Positions 36,393 through 45,243 of a stretch of 64,000 nt of DNA are shown here, piece by piece (the stretch's first letter is position 1; each line of letters opens with the position of its first letter). Position numbers and translations under genes: made by a program. The notes under the pieces are model-generated. The model saw nothing but the letters and a program-made list of their open reading frames with translations, was not told the DNA's origin and ran no database searches. The stretch lies in assembly GCA_016722445.1 (NCBI GenBank), contig JADKIZ010000001.1:406397-470396 (forward strand), read 5' to 3'. Source of the DNA: Flavobacteriales bacterium. GTDB taxonomy: Bacteria; Bacteroidota; Bacteroidia; Flavobacteriales_D; Sanyastnellaceae.

Positions 36393-38342
36393 TTATGGCA
36401 CTTCCACCCAATCACCGCCTTCTTTGATCAAGGCTATCAGTTCATCCACAGCATTTGCTTCAGGAACATTTTTCTTCACCACATCTTTCTCCTTATAAAG
36501 TGTGATTTTACCCGGACCGGTTCCAACATAACCATAATCCGCGTCGGCCATTTCACCAGGGCCGTTCACGATGCAGCCCATGATGCCGATTTTCACTCCT
36601 TTCAGATGAGAAGTGCGAGCCCTGATTTTAGCCGTGGTCTCTTGCAAATCAAATAATGTTCGACCACAACTTGGACAAGAAATGTACTCTGTTTTTGAAA
36701 TCCTCGTTCTGGTGGCCTGCAGAATGCCGAATGCTGTTGCATTGACGCGCTGCAGCGGGATTTGAGGGGCACTGATCATTACACCATCACCAAGACCATC
36801 AATGAATAATGCACCCAAATCAGTTGCGCTGTACAACATAAATGCATCTTCCGAATTAAGGTCATAACTTCTCCATGCGATCACCGGTGTATCACAACCA
36901 GCATTCATCAATTTAAAAAATGCAGCACGTTGAGCAGCCATTCCACAAGGATTGGTTGTAGAAAGCAGCAACACATAACGTTCGTTCGACTTCAAAAGTG
37001 CAATGAAAGCATCATTGATTTCTGATGCATCGGCGTGAACAAAAACAATTTCACTTTCCCATTTCTGAGACATTTGATCAGCATTGATCAAAGGATAAGC
37101 CCTGGTTTTATTTTGAAGATTCTGCCATGCTTCTACATCGTAAATCAAACCGAGTGTTCCTGGAATTTCGAAGTTGACATGGTTTTTACCACAATAGATA
37201 AAATCACTGGCCATATCCGTCAGATTCCATTTATCCAGTGGTACTGAATAATTGCATCCAACAGCAAACAAACTTGCGGCGGTGATTTCATTTCTTGATG
37301 AATAATCCATGATCACGCGCGGAACGTTTCTGCCGCCAATGTTCAATACAGTATGCGAGTGACGACGTGTATGTTCAAATGGATTGATTGGAACAGGAAC
37401 CGCTTCAATCGGATCGTTAGATGTTCGCAGACTATAGCGTTCAGCAAGCATTCGTGCTACTGGAATCTCCTCTTCCGGAGCTTCAGTGAGAGAAACACGA
37501 ATGGTGTCGCCAAGTCCATCTTCCAGTAAAGTGCCGATACCAACGGCGCTTTTTATTCTTCCATCTTCACCATCACCTGCTTCCGTTACACCAAGGTGAA
37601 GCGGATAGTTCATGCTTTCTTTGATCATGTGGTTTACCAGCAGGCGATAAGCTTGCACCATCACCTGAGTATTGCTGGCTTTCATGGATATCACCACATC
37701 ATGAAAATCATGATCCCGACAAATCCGCAAAAATTCCATGGCGCTTTCCACCATACCAAGAGGTGTATCACCATAACGGGAAAGGATGCGATCACTCAGT
37801 GAACCGTGATTGGTTCCGATACGCATGGCAGTGCCATTTCTCTTACAAAGCAGTACCAATGGTGTAAACCTTTCTCTGATTCGTTCCAGTTCCGCTTGAT
37901 AAGTTTCGTCGGTATAAACAATTTCTTCGAACTTCTTTTTGTCGGCGTAGTTACCGGGATTAACGCGAACCTTTTCCACGATTCCGGCGGCTATTTCTGC
38001 TGCATTTGGAGTGAAGTGAATATCAGCAATAATAGGCGTATCGTATCCCTTCCTTCTCAATTCCTGTTTGATATTGGCGAGATTTTCTGCTTCATTTTTA
38101 CTTGGTGCAGTGATTCGCACCAGCTCACAGCCCGCATCGATCATTCGGATACTTTGCTGCACAGTACCCTCTGTATCCATGGTATCGGTGGTGGTCATGC
38201 TTTGCAGACGGATCGGATGATCTCCTCCAAAAATTACATTTCCGATTTTCACCTCACGGGTGAGAAACCGCTGGTAGGAGAAAAGGCTATTGCAGTATTG
38301 ATGTTCAGAATTCACGTTGCAAAATAACAGTGTAAGACACAT
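36393..38342 (-). CDS. ispG: 4-hydroxy-3-methylbut-2-en-1-yl diphosphate synthase, large form
   Basis: Converts methylerythritol cyclodiphosphate to HMBPP, the penultimate MEP-pathway step, using a 4Fe-4S cluster. This is the long, three-domain version found in Bacteroidota, Chlamydiae and plants: TIM barrel (about 25-290; QSMTTTDTMDTEGTV), an inserted domain, and a C-terminal reductase domain with CPSCGRTLFD and GCIVNGPGE carrying the cluster cysteines. The frame opens at 38342, but a GTG at 38315 (MNSEHQYCNSLF) matches the usual family start better; the true start may be there, giving 640 residues. Confidence 0.93.
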   Translation of the reverse strand: MCLTLLFCNVNSEHQYCNSLFSYQRFLTREVKIGNVIFGGDHPIRLQSMTTTDTMDTEGTVQQSIRMIDAGCELVRITAPSKNEAENLANIKQELRRKGYDTPIIADIHFTPNAAEIAAGIVEKVRVNPGNYADKKKFEEIVYTDETYQAELERIRERFTPLVLLCKRNGTAMRIGTNHGSLSDRILSRYGDTPLGMVESAMEFLRICRDHDFHDVVISMKASNTQVMVQAYRLLVNHMIKESMNYPLHLGVTEAGDGEDGRIKSAVGIGTLLEDGLGDTIRVSLTEAPEEEIPVARMLAERYSLRTSNDPIEAVPVPINPFEHTRRHSHTVLNIGGRNVPRVIMDYSSRNEITAASLFAVGCNYSVPLDKWNLTDMASDFIYCGKNHVNFEIPGTLGLIYDVEAWQNLQNKTRAYPLINADQMSQKWESEIVFVHADASEINDAFIALLKSNERYVLLLSTTNPCGMAAQRAAFFKLMNAGCDTPVIAWRSYDLNSEDAFMLYSATDLGALFIDGLGDGVMISAPQIPLQRVNATAFGILQATRTRISKTEYISCPSCGRTLFDLQETTAKIRARTSHLKGVKIGIMGCIVNGPGEMADADYGYVGTGPGKITLYKEKDVVKKNVPEANAVDELIALIKEGGDWVEVP

Positions 38343-38400
38343 GGAGGTTCAATCTTATCACAACAAAAGAATGATTTATGTAGACTCAGAATTGTATTTA

Positions 38401-38575
38401 ACCCAAATCATGCAGTCGAAATCTATTACAGCGCTGAAAGCCTTCAATGACGTTCACTTCCTCGATTTTTATTTTCACCGTATGAATGATCCGCTTTCAA
38501 ATAAAAATCTTGCGGGAGCGCCCGTCCTTTTTGGCTTTCAGCGCTTCATCACGATCCCGACTGCATGATTTGGGT
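38401..38575. repeat. Long interrupted inverted repeat
   Basis: The outer arms, 38401-38418 and 38558-38575, are perfect complements over 18 bases (one arm reads ACCCAAATCATGCAGTCG). The inner arms, 38430-38442 and 38533-38545, are perfect over 13 bases (AGCGCTGAAAGCC). The short segments between outer and inner arms (11 and 12 bases) are partly matched. A 90-base spacer lies in the middle. The region sits between the superoxide dismutase terminator and the ispG start. It could be a palindromic repeat element, an invertible segment or a large regulatory hairpin; no transposase or recombinase gene is near. Confidence 0.7.
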
Positions 38576-38577
38576 TT

Positions 38578-38608
38578 AAAAAAAAAGGCGACCATGAAGG
38601 TCGCCTTT
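38578..38608 (-). terminator. Rho-independent terminator after the superoxide dismutase gene
   Basis: AAAGGCGACC (38584-38593) and GGTCGCCTTT (38599-38608) form a ten-base stem. On the minus strand it is followed by a run of T (plus-strand A at 38578-38586). Confidence 0.93.
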
Positions 38609-38622
38609 CGAAAAAGAGTATC

Positions 38623-39228
38623 TTATTTGTTGGCTCCGTATTTCGAAGCAACGATATCCCAATTGATCACGTTGTAGAACGCGCCGATATAATCAGGTCG
38701 GCGATTCTGATAATGCAGGTAATAAGCGTGTTCCCATACATCCAAACCAAGAATAGGGAAACCACCGCAACCGATACCTGGCATCAATGGGTTGTCCTGA
38801 TTCGCAGATGAACAAATTTCCACTTTACCACCTTTGTGAACACAAAGCCATGCCCATCCAGATCCAAAACGGGTTGTTGCAGCTTTTGTAAATTCTTCTT
38901 TGAATTTATCGTAAGAACCATAAGCCGCATTGATAGCATCTGCGATTTCACCTGTAGGTGCAGAAGCTCCTCCAGGAGTCATGATTTCCCAGAAAAGGTT
39001 ATGATTGTAGAAACCCCCGCCATTGTTGCGAACCGGCATCTTTTCGAAACCTTTCACGAGAATTTCTTCAATGGTGAGGTTTTCAAGATCAGTACCTGCA
39101 ATAGCTGCGTTGAGATTGTTGGTGTATGCCGCATGGTGTTTATCATGGTGAATTTCCATGGTGCGGGCATCAATATGTGGTTCCAGTGCATTGAATGCAT
39201 ATGGAAGTGGTGCGAGAGTGAATGCCAT
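38623..39228 (-). CDS. Superoxide dismutase, Fe/Mn type
   Basis: Dismutates superoxide to oxygen and hydrogen peroxide. The 201-residue protein has the family ligands and signatures: HHDKHHAAYTNNL in the N-terminal helix (first His ligands), GSGWAWL, and DVWEHAYYLHYQNRRPDY (the D-x-W-E-H-A-Y-Y metal motif). I cannot tell Fe from Mn (sodA or sodB) without alignment. No signal peptide, so cytoplasmic. It is monocistronic with its own terminator. Confidence 0.95.
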   Translation of the reverse strand: MAFTLAPLPYAFNALEPHIDARTMEIHHDKHHAAYTNNLNAAIAGTDLENLTIEEILVKGFEKMPVRNNGGGFYNHNLFWEIMTPGGASAPTGEIADAINAAYGSYDKFKEEFTKAATTRFGSGWAWLCVHKGGKVEICSSANQDNPLMPGIGCGGFPILGLDVWEHAYYLHYQNRRPDYIGAFYNVINWDIVASKYGANK

Positions 39229-39366
39229 ATATTATTGTATTTAAGTTGGCTAAGTTAAGGCAGGAGAATTTGGGATGTCACAAAGACTGATGAACAGAAT
39301 AAGAAGAATGCGCATTTATCAGAAAAGCACCCTAATTATTACACTTAGCGTGTCATTTGATAAAAC

Positions 39367-39399
39367 AAAAAGGACTGACCAGAAACCAGTCAGTCCTTT
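39367..39399 (-). terminator. Rho-independent terminator after tonB
   Basis: AAAGGACTGAC (39369-39379) pairs with GTCAGTCCTTT (39389-39399), a perfect 11-base stem with a nine-base loop. The minus-strand T tract is short and interrupted, but the position just past the tonB stop fits the end of the exb-ton operon. Confidence 0.85.
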
Positions 39400-39418
39400 C
39401 ATCTAAATCAGTATTTTT

Positions 39419-40279
39419 TTATTTCAGTGTGAAGTTCACAGGCACAGTCATGATCAGGCGGACTGCGCGACCATTCTGTTTTGCCGGAGTGAATTTCTTC
39501 AATTTTTTCACTGCATTCTCGGCAGCACGGCTCAGGTTAGGACCACCAGTTACACCACGAACTGTTTTAACACCGCTCACGGTTCCGTCCTTTTCAACTA
39601 CGAATTGCACGAATACTTTACCTTGGATGTTGTTTTCCTTTTCCATTTCAGGATATGGAGCATTTTCCATGATATCTCTTTGCATTGCAGTTTCACCACC
39701 AGGGTAGATCGGCATCTCACCTGCAGAGAAAACAGGTTCTTCTGGAGCCTCTTCCTCAATGACTGTAGCCACTGTTTCAATTGGTCCAATAGGCCCTTCT
39801 TCCCCTTCTTGTGTTACGGTTGAAATGTTCTGATCTTTCAGATCATCTACAGAAGCGATTGGTTGTTCCACTTCTTCTTCCGTCACTTCAATTTCAGTGA
39901 ATTTGATTTGCTCCACGGTTGGTGGTGGTGGCGGCGGTGGTGGCGGTGGTGGTGGTGGTGGTGGCTCCTCGGGATTGGTTGGAGGAGGCGCCAACATCTC
40001 AACGATTTTTTCAGCGGGTATTTCCACCTTAGCTTCAGCTTTGTCCCTGAAGATATATGGTGCAGTAAACCCAGCAGTAGCCAGAAAAACAGTAGAGCCG
40101 AGGGCAATAGCGAGTGTAGCTCCATGTCCTTTGCGGATTTTGTAAGCTCCATACTCTTTGAATTTGTCCTGAAAGACAATTTCATTTCTTTCACCATTCA
40201 GCACATTGTTCCAGCTCATATCCATGCTCACCACAGCAATGACTACTGCGATAATGCCAACGATAATTAGTGCTGTCAT
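39419..40279 (-). CDS. TonB energy transducer with proline-rich linker
   Basis: Couples the ExbB/ExbD proton channel to outer-membrane TonB-dependent receptors. A 286-residue protein: N-terminal hydrophobic helix, a conserved YGAYKIRKGH motif near residue 46, a second hydrophobic segment, a linker with a run of 15 consecutive prolines (about residues 105-119), an acidic stretch, and the C-terminal TonB domain (about 200-286; IYPGGETAMQRDI, GKVFVQFVVEKDGTVSG, KKFTPAKQNG). It is the last gene of the exbB-exbD-exbD-tonB operon. Paralogue of the protein at 25025-25903. Confidence 0.94.
   Translation of the reverse strand: MTALIIVGIIAVVIAVVSMDMSWNNVLNGERNEIVFQDKFKEYGAYKIRKGHGATLAIALGSTVFLATAGFTAPYIFRDKAEAKVEIPAEKIVEMLAPPPTNPEEPPPPPPPPPPPPPPPTVEQIKFTEIEVTEEEVEQPIASVDDLKDQNISTVTQEGEEGPIGPIETVATVIEEEAPEEPVFSAGEMPIYPGGETAMQRDIMENAPYPEMEKENNIQGKVFVQFVVEKDGTVSGVKTVRGVTGGPNLSRAAENAVKKLKKFTPAKQNGRAVRLIMTVPVNFTLK
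39919..39963 (-). repeat. CCN codon tract encoding the poly-proline linker of tonB
   Basis: Fifteen successive proline codons, read as GGTGG-type repeats on the plus strand, with CCA and CCG codons mixed. The mixed codons make slippage less likely than in a pure repeat. Tract length may differ between strains. Confidence 0.8.
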
Positions 40280-40348
40280 GTGTTATAAGTTTTTGGTTTG
40301 ACTTGAATATCCGTACATGTCAAAACATGTCAGGTTCAAAGTCTGCAA

Positions 40349-40993
40349 TTAATTTTTCTTGAGTCCTAGTTCCGATGATTTCTGTCTCACGGCAATGGCT
40401 TCACTCTCTGCCATATCCTGAATGGCGCGTTTGCGCACATTGCAGATATTCAGTTCATCCATTGCATTGATGACATTTTTGAATTTGGTCGTTTCAATTG
40501 TTTTGATCACACAAAACGGAGCTTTTTCCGAACCAACCACTTGTTTGTAGGCTTCCTGATAAGTTGCCTCATCAATCTCCTTCGTTTCAAGTTTAGATTT
40601 CAATTGATTCACCTGATCATTCACTGCGCTGTTTTTGTCGAGCATGATTTTTCTGAAACCTTCGGTAGAAAAATCAGTGATCATAAGCTGAGTGGTATCG
40701 GGTTTAAAAGCACCGAAGTAGTAAAACACTTCATTTTCGTGTTCTCCAAGCAACAAGGTAGTTGCGAGAGCATCATCGAGTTTGGTTTTATCGTCTTGTT
40801 TATCCACCTCTTTTGGGTAGATAATCTCCATGGCTTTTGGCTTTGCGAGAGTTGCAGCAAGCACGAAGAATGTCAGGAGGAGGAACGCCAGATCGACCAT
40901 TGGGGTCATATCAATACGTGCCGAACCTTTCTTCGCCTTTTTCTTGCCGTGTTTACCACCGCCGCCACCACCACCTTCTACTATTTCTGCCAT
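40349..40993 (-). CDS. ExbD/TolR family biopolymer transporter (second copy)
   Basis: A 214-residue protein with a Gly- and Lys-rich N-terminal segment, then RIDMTPMVDLAFLLLTFFVLAATL, the single transmembrane helix with the functional Asp of ExbD/TolR. A periplasmic domain follows. It forms the proton channel with ExbB. It lies 34 bases downstream of the first exbD and 69 bases upstream of tonB. Confidence 0.92.
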   Translation of the reverse strand: MAEIVEGGGGGGGKHGKKKAKKGSARIDMTPMVDLAFLLLTFFVLAATLAKPKAMEIIYPKEVDKQDDKTKLDDALATTLLLGEHENEVFYYFGAFKPDTTQLMITDFSTEGFRKIMLDKNSAVNDQVNQLKSKLETKEIDEATYQEAYKQVVGSEKAPFCVIKTIETTKFKNVINAMDELNICNVRKRAIQDMAESEAIAVRQKSSELGLKKN

Positions 40994-41027
40994 ATTTCTA
41001 TAGTTCTTTTATAAAGGTGAGTGTAAA

Positions 41028-41706
41028 TTAATGTGCATCGAGTTTAGCATCAGCAGTAGTCTCGGAGCCTTCAAGGTTGGTCACCATGTTAAACTGAAAA
41101 ATCTGTTTATCACGGAAAACGTCAATCACTTTTTCAACCTTGGCATAATCAGTATTGCCATCAGCTTTGATGGCATATCTCAGACCATTTTCCTTCAACT
41201 CTTCTTTGGTCGCTCCGTTTTCGGTAGCGTCATCCACGAAGGCATAATAACCTTCCTGAATCCAGTCTCCAAGTTGATTGTTCAATGAATCGAGAGGAAT
41301 ACCCTTGCTAACTGCATCGAGTGCTTCCTTGTTCATCTTCACCAGAAATGTATTGAGCGAGAAGTTCAACTGGCTGACCGAAAGTACCCATTTTCGAGAA
41401 GTTCTCGATTTGTTCTTCCGACAGTTTCATTCCAGGATAACGAACGGCCATGCGTCTGATCAGTTTATCGCGAACACCTCGACCAGAAATATCGAAGTAA
41501 GCGCGACCGGCGGTATCGATGGTGATGAGCATCACTTTTTCCGGCAGCTGAGTCAGCGAAGTGGAAGAAGGAGGATCGGCTTCCACCGGTTCCATGTTAC
41601 GGAATTTGGCAGTGAGCATGAAGAACGTTACCAGCAGGAACGCAAGGTCAACCATGGGCGTCATGTCCAGGCTGGGTGCGCTTTTGGGAACTTTAATTTT
41701 TGGCAT
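41028..41706 (-). CDS. ExbD/TolR family biopolymer transporter (first copy, frameshifted)
   Basis: Starts MPKIKVPKSAPSLDMTPMVDLAFLLVTFF, the ExbD helix with the functional Asp. The first frame (from 41706) is good through ENFSKMGTF; the next frame then continues SQLNFSLNTFLVKMNKEAL to the end NLEGSETTADAKLDAH at 41028. The switch lies at 41377-41380 (GGTC on the minus strand), where one extra or two missing bases would join the frames into about 226 residues. As both halves are well conserved and the gene is expected to be needed, a sequence error is likely. Confidence 0.8.
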
Positions 41707-41750
41707 CGTTCTGCTTCTTAAAATTTATAAGATGATAAGATGGGCAGCGA

Positions 41751-42599
41751 TTAGTGTTTTGCAGCGAAAGTCTGTGCTACTGAGAAACCAGCTTCATCAA
41801 TACCGTAGGTCAATTGATCGATACGGTTAGAGAAGAAGTTATAAAGAAGGATTGCCAGAGCAGACGCCAAGATTCCGAGGAATGTATTTACAAGTGCTTC
41901 AGAGATACCGACAGAAAGCTGTGCAGGATCCGGAACACCAGCAGCCATTGCCGAGAATGACTTGATCATACCTGATACAGTTCCAAGGAGACCGATCAAT
42001 ACACCAAGTGATGCTGAAGTCGAAAGAATCACCAGATTTTTTGACAGCATAGGAAGTTCGAGCGAAGTAGCTTCTTCCAATTCCTGTTTCAAAGACTGGA
42101 GTTTTGTCTCTTTATCCATATCGGAATCCTTTGCAAGTGCTTTGTATTTGGTAAGACCAGCACGCATTACAGCGCCAACAGAACCTTTTTGTTTATCACA
42201 AGCTTGAATAGCTGCGTCGATCTGATCGTTGTTTAACAAACCACGTACATTCATGATGAATTTATCAACGCTACCAGTACCACGAGCCATCAATAGGCTG
42301 ATGAGGCGCTCAAGGAAGAAAGTGAAAACGATGATGTTCACTGCAATGAGGAAAGGCACGATGAAACCACCTTTGTAGATAGTGCCATAAAGGTTACCAT
42401 CAACTGGATGACCAACCCTTCTGATCTCGTCAATTTGTTCAGACGTGTAAGTATCGGCCATAGCCGGATCATAACCTTCGAAGTTTGCTGGATTACCCAG
42501 TACAAACATGTAGATCATTACGCCGACGATCAAAGCGACCGGAATGGCGATGTAAGGAAAAATTGAGCTAAAACTGCTACCTGACTTCGATTTGCTCAT
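41751..42599 (-). CDS. exbB: ExbB/TolQ/MotA family proton channel protein
   Basis: A 282-residue inner-membrane protein with a hydrophobic helix near residues 13-32, another at 77-96, and a C-terminal pair in the conserved segment LIGLLGTVSGMIKSFSAMA and LGILASALAILLYNFF. These are ExbB signatures. It forms a pentameric channel with ExbD dimers and drives TonB. It is the first gene of the exbB-exbD-exbD-tonB operon. Confidence 0.94.
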   Translation of the reverse strand: MSKSKSGSSFSSIFPYIAIPVALIVGVMIYMFVLGNPANFEGYDPAMADTYTSEQIDEIRRVGHPVDGNLYGTIYKGGFIVPFLIAVNIIVFTFFLERLISLLMARGTGSVDKFIMNVRGLLNNDQIDAAIQACDKQKGSVGAVMRAGLTKYKALAKDSDMDKETKLQSLKQELEEATSLELPMLSKNLVILSTSASLGVLIGLLGTVSGMIKSFSAMAAGVPDPAQLSVGISEALVNTFLGILASALAILLYNFFSNRIDQLTYGIDEAGFSVAQTFAAKH

Positions 42600-42723
42600 A
42601 GCGTTTTTGTTTTTTGAGGTTGATTATTGATGATGTTAATAATAATTACTTTTCAACAATATGGGTATCAATCGCACTATTCACGGCCAAACCTGAAAGT
42701 TGATAACCCCATTTTGAAGGCGT

Positions 42724-42731
42724 CAAACATA
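42724..42731 (-). promoter_or_regulatory. Putative -7 element for the exb-ton operon
   Basis: Minus strand TATGTTTG, an exact TAnnTTTG match, 125 bases upstream of the exbB start. A TTG lies 23 bases further up, slightly beyond the usual spacing. Confidence 0.4.
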
Positions 42732-42925
42732 GTAAAACTTCGCCCTTGTCATGTCAAATAAAAGTTGTCAATTCTAAATTGATGTTTGACGAAGCGTAAG
42801 GTGCTGATTTTACCGTTTGCAATACAACGTCATAAGTCGTCGGTAATTGAAAAGCTACACCCGAAATGACCAAAAATGATGTCGAAAAATCACAAGTCTG
42901 AGGTGAGTTGTGTTGATCGATAACA

Positions 42926-42953
42926 AAAAGCCGGGGCAATTGGCCCCGGCTTG
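42926..42953 (-). terminator. Rho-independent terminator after the peroxiredoxin gene
   Basis: AAGCCGGGGC (42928-42937) pairs with GCCCCGGCTT (42943-42952) with a five-base loop. On the minus strand a short T-run follows. Confidence 0.9.
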
Positions 42954-42977
42954 TAAATAAGAAATCTGGTGTGAAAA

Positions 42978-43610
42978 TCAAGCCATTTCGCTCATATAAG
43001 CGGCAACACCATCATGAGATTCTTTCATGCCTTTGCTTCCTTTGGTCCAGTTTGCAGGACAAACTTCACCATTCTTTTCAAAGAACTGAAGGGCATCGAC
43101 CATGCGAATGACTTCATCAACACTTCTTCCCAATGGGAAATTGTTGATGAGCATATGTTGAACGATTCCTGATTTATCGATCAAGAAAAGACCACGGAAC
43201 GCGATCATAGACTCAGAAGCTACGAGGCGCATGTCCTCGTCGTACTGATACTCGCCATTCAGAACGCCGTAAGCATCAGAGATGGTCTTATTCGTATCTG
43301 CAACGATCGGATAAGTGATTCCTTGAATACCACCGCTGTTTTTGCTCATTTGAAGCCAGCCCCAATGTGATTCTTCTGTATCTGTAGAGCATGCCACCAC
43401 TGCTACGCCGCGCGATTCAAACTCTGCGAGTTTTTCCTGAAATGCGTGAAGTTCAGTTGGGCAAACGAAAGTAAAATCCTTCGGATAGAAGAAAAATACC
43501 ACGTGTTTTTTACCAATGTATTGATCGAGTGAAAAATCCTGGACGATAGTACCGCCATTGATCACTGCTGAAGCCTTGAAAGAAGGCGCTTTTCTACCTA
43601 CAAGTGCCAT
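42978..43610 (-). CDS. Typical 2-Cys peroxiredoxin
   Basis: A 210-residue thiol peroxidase that reduces hydrogen peroxide and organic peroxides. The peroxidatic Cys is in FYPKDFTFVCPTEL (near residue 50) and the resolving Cys in EVCPANWTKG near residue 170, with the GG...LG and C-terminal motif needed for the typical 2-Cys type. Cytoplasmic. I do not assign ahpC because an AhpF partner is not visible. It has its own terminator and lies upstream of the exb-ton genes. Confidence 0.95.
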   Translation of the reverse strand: MALVGRKAPSFKASAVINGGTIVQDFSLDQYIGKKHVVFFFYPKDFTFVCPTELHAFQEKLAEFESRGVAVVACSTDTEESHWGWLQMSKNSGGIQGITYPIVADTNKTISDAYGVLNGEYQYDEDMRLVASESMIAFRGLFLIDKSGIVQHMLINNFPLGRSVDEVIRMVDALQFFEKNGEVCPANWTKGSKGMKESHDGVAAYMSEMA

Positions 43611-43712
43611 TGAAATTTGTTTTAAGTAATTCGTGAATTATGGGTGTAAAAATAGACATGCAGCACATAACACGGATGAGTTTCCTCACCCGAACAGATG
43701 CAAAACAACATG

Positions 43713-43732
43713 TTTCAGAATTTGTTCTGAAA
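43713..43732. repeat. Perfect small inverted repeat
   Basis: TTTCAGAA (43713-43720) and TTCTGAAA (43725-43732) are perfect complements with a TTTG loop. It overlaps neither coding region. On the minus strand (downstream of lpdA) the T-run lies before the stem, so it is not a standard terminator. Confidence 0.4.
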
Positions 43733-43736
43733 AAAA

Positions 43737-45143
43737 TTAAATATGTAACGCGCGTTTTGCTGTAGCGTCCAGCGCGGCTTCCTTGAAGCTCTCTGTGAAA
43801 GTTGGGTGAGCATGACTGATCCTACCGATGTCTTCAGCGCTTGCCCTGAATTCCATGGCAACAACTGCTTCCGCAATCATATCCGCAGCCCTTGGGCCGA
43901 TCATATGCACGCCAAGGATTTCGTCGGTTTCCTTATGAGCCAGGACTTTGATTTGGCCATCCAGATCCATACTCGCACGAGCGCGACCACTTGCTTTAAA
44001 AGGAAATGAACCAACTTTGTATGGAACGCCTGCTTCTTTCAACTGTTCCTCAGTTTGGCCCACAGAAGCGACTTCCGGCCAGGTATACACCACCCCAGGA
44101 ATGAGGTTGTAATTGATATGAGGTTTTTGACCAGCGATCACCTCAGCAACAAAAACACCCTCCTCCTCAGCTTTGTGAGCAAGCATGGCGCCGCGCACTA
44201 CATCACCAATGGCGTAAATTCCGGGAACTTGCGTTTGAAGATGGTCGTCCACTTTTACACGACCACGTTCATCCACCTCAACACCTGCCTTTTCAAGTGC
44301 AAGTTTGTCTGTGTATGGTTTTCGACCTACCGCTACCAGCACATAATCTCCTTCAAGACTTACTTCTTCACCTTTTGCATTATCGGCTTTAACGGTAACC
44401 GTTTTTCCTTTTGCGGTTACCTCTTTGACTTTATGTGAAAGATAAAATTCAAAATTGTTCTTTTTCAATACGCGCTGAAGATCCTTACCCATCGTACGAT
44501 CCATGGTTGGAATGATGCTGTCCATGAATTCGACAACACTCACTTTCGCACCGAGGCGACCATATACACTACCTAGTTCGAGACCGATAACGCCACCGCC
44601 GATGACGATGAGGTGTTTAGGAACTTCATCTAATTTCAAAGCTTCTGTACTGGTGATGACGCGCTTTTTATCGATATTGATGAAAGGCAGTGAAGCCGGT
44701 TTAGAGCCCGTAGCAATGATCACATTTTTACCGCCTACTTGTTCCACTGACCCATCCTCTTTGGTGATGTTGATGGTGTTTTTGTTTTCGAACGAACCAT
44801 GACCACGCAGAACATCAATTTTATTCTTTTTCATGAGGAAATTGATTCCTGCAACGGTTTGATCCACCACATCCTGTTTGCGTTTGATCATTTGTCCGAT
44901 GTTCACTTTAGGATCACTTTTCATGTCGATTCCATGTTCCTTGAAAGTATGCAGGGCATTGAAAAAATGTTCAGATGAATCCAACAAAGCCTTGCTAGGA
45001 ATACAGCCCACATTGAGGCATGTTCCGCCAAGGGCTGCATATTTTTCAATGATGGCTGTTTTAAGGCCGAGCTGAGCACATCGTATTGCAGCTACATAAC
45101 CACCTGGACCGGAACCGATCACCACTACGTCATATTGATTCAT
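43737..45143 (-). CDS. lpdA: Dihydrolipoyl dehydrogenase
   Basis: FAD-dependent E3 component of 2-oxoacid dehydrogenase and glycine cleavage complexes, reoxidising dihydrolipoamide with NAD. The 468-residue protein has the FAD motif GSGPGGYVAA, the redox disulfide GGTCLNVGCIPSK (Cys pair), the NAD motif IGGGVIGLELGSVY, YAIGDV, and the C-terminal catalytic HAHPTFTE. Length and order are standard. No adjacent E1/E2 genes are in the window. Confidence 0.97.
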   Translation of the reverse strand: MNQYDVVVIGSGPGGYVAAIRCAQLGLKTAIIEKYAALGGTCLNVGCIPSKALLDSSEHFFNALHTFKEHGIDMKSDPKVNIGQMIKRKQDVVDQTVAGINFLMKKNKIDVLRGHGSFENKNTINITKEDGSVEQVGGKNVIIATGSKPASLPFINIDKKRVITSTEALKLDEVPKHLIVIGGGVIGLELGSVYGRLGAKVSVVEFMDSIIPTMDRTMGKDLQRVLKKNNFEFYLSHKVKEVTAKGKTVTVKADNAKGEEVSLEGDYVLVAVGRKPYTDKLALEKAGVEVDERGRVKVDDHLQTQVPGIYAIGDVVRGAMLAHKAEEEGVFVAEVIAGQKPHINYNLIPGVVYTWPEVASVGQTEEQLKEAGVPYKVGSFPFKASGRARASMDLDGQIKVLAHKETDEILGVHMIGPRAADMIAEAVVAMEFRASAEDIGRISHAHPTFTESFKEAALDATAKRALHI

Positions 45144-45165
45144 AAAGAAAAGAAATAAAGTGCGT

Positions 45166-45173
45166 CAAATTTA
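45166..45173 (-). promoter_or_regulatory. Putative -7 element for lpdA
   Basis: Minus strand TAAATTTG, an exact TAnnTTTG match, 23 bases upstream of the lpdA start. No clear -33 TTG. Confidence 0.4.
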
Positions 45174-45243
45174 ACGGTGAAGATGTTGTGAAAGTTTTTC
45201 AGGGATGAAAGTCACCGATTTCATTGAGTAGAAATGACCTTCA

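Larger units (their letters stand above)
42600..42977. other. Intergenic region between exbB and the peroxiredoxin gene
   Basis: This 378-base region carries the minus-strand candidate promoter of the exb-ton operon and the terminator of the peroxiredoxin gene. A minus-strand frame at 42754-42981 is AT-rich, has no recognisable motif and runs into the peroxiredoxin stop; I treat it as noncoding. Confidence 0.6.

Noticed and set aside
37806..38327. 173-residue plus-strand frame antisense to ispG
   Set aside because: Shadow of the ispG coding sequence; no motif and no promoter.
38317..38568. 83-residue plus-strand frame across the ispG start and the inverted repeat
   Set aside because: It runs antisense to the ispG start and then through palindromic sequence; no promoter or motif. 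Likely chance.
39920..39965. GGT-type repeat taken as a microsatellite or small CRISPR-like array
   Set aside because: It is the proline tract of tonB on the opposite strand, with mixed codons and no spacers.
42754..42981. 75-residue minus-strand reading frame between exbB and the peroxiredoxin gene
   Set aside because: It overlaps the peroxiredoxin stop and a strong terminator, has no recognised motif and an ordinary AT-rich composition. Treated as noncoding.
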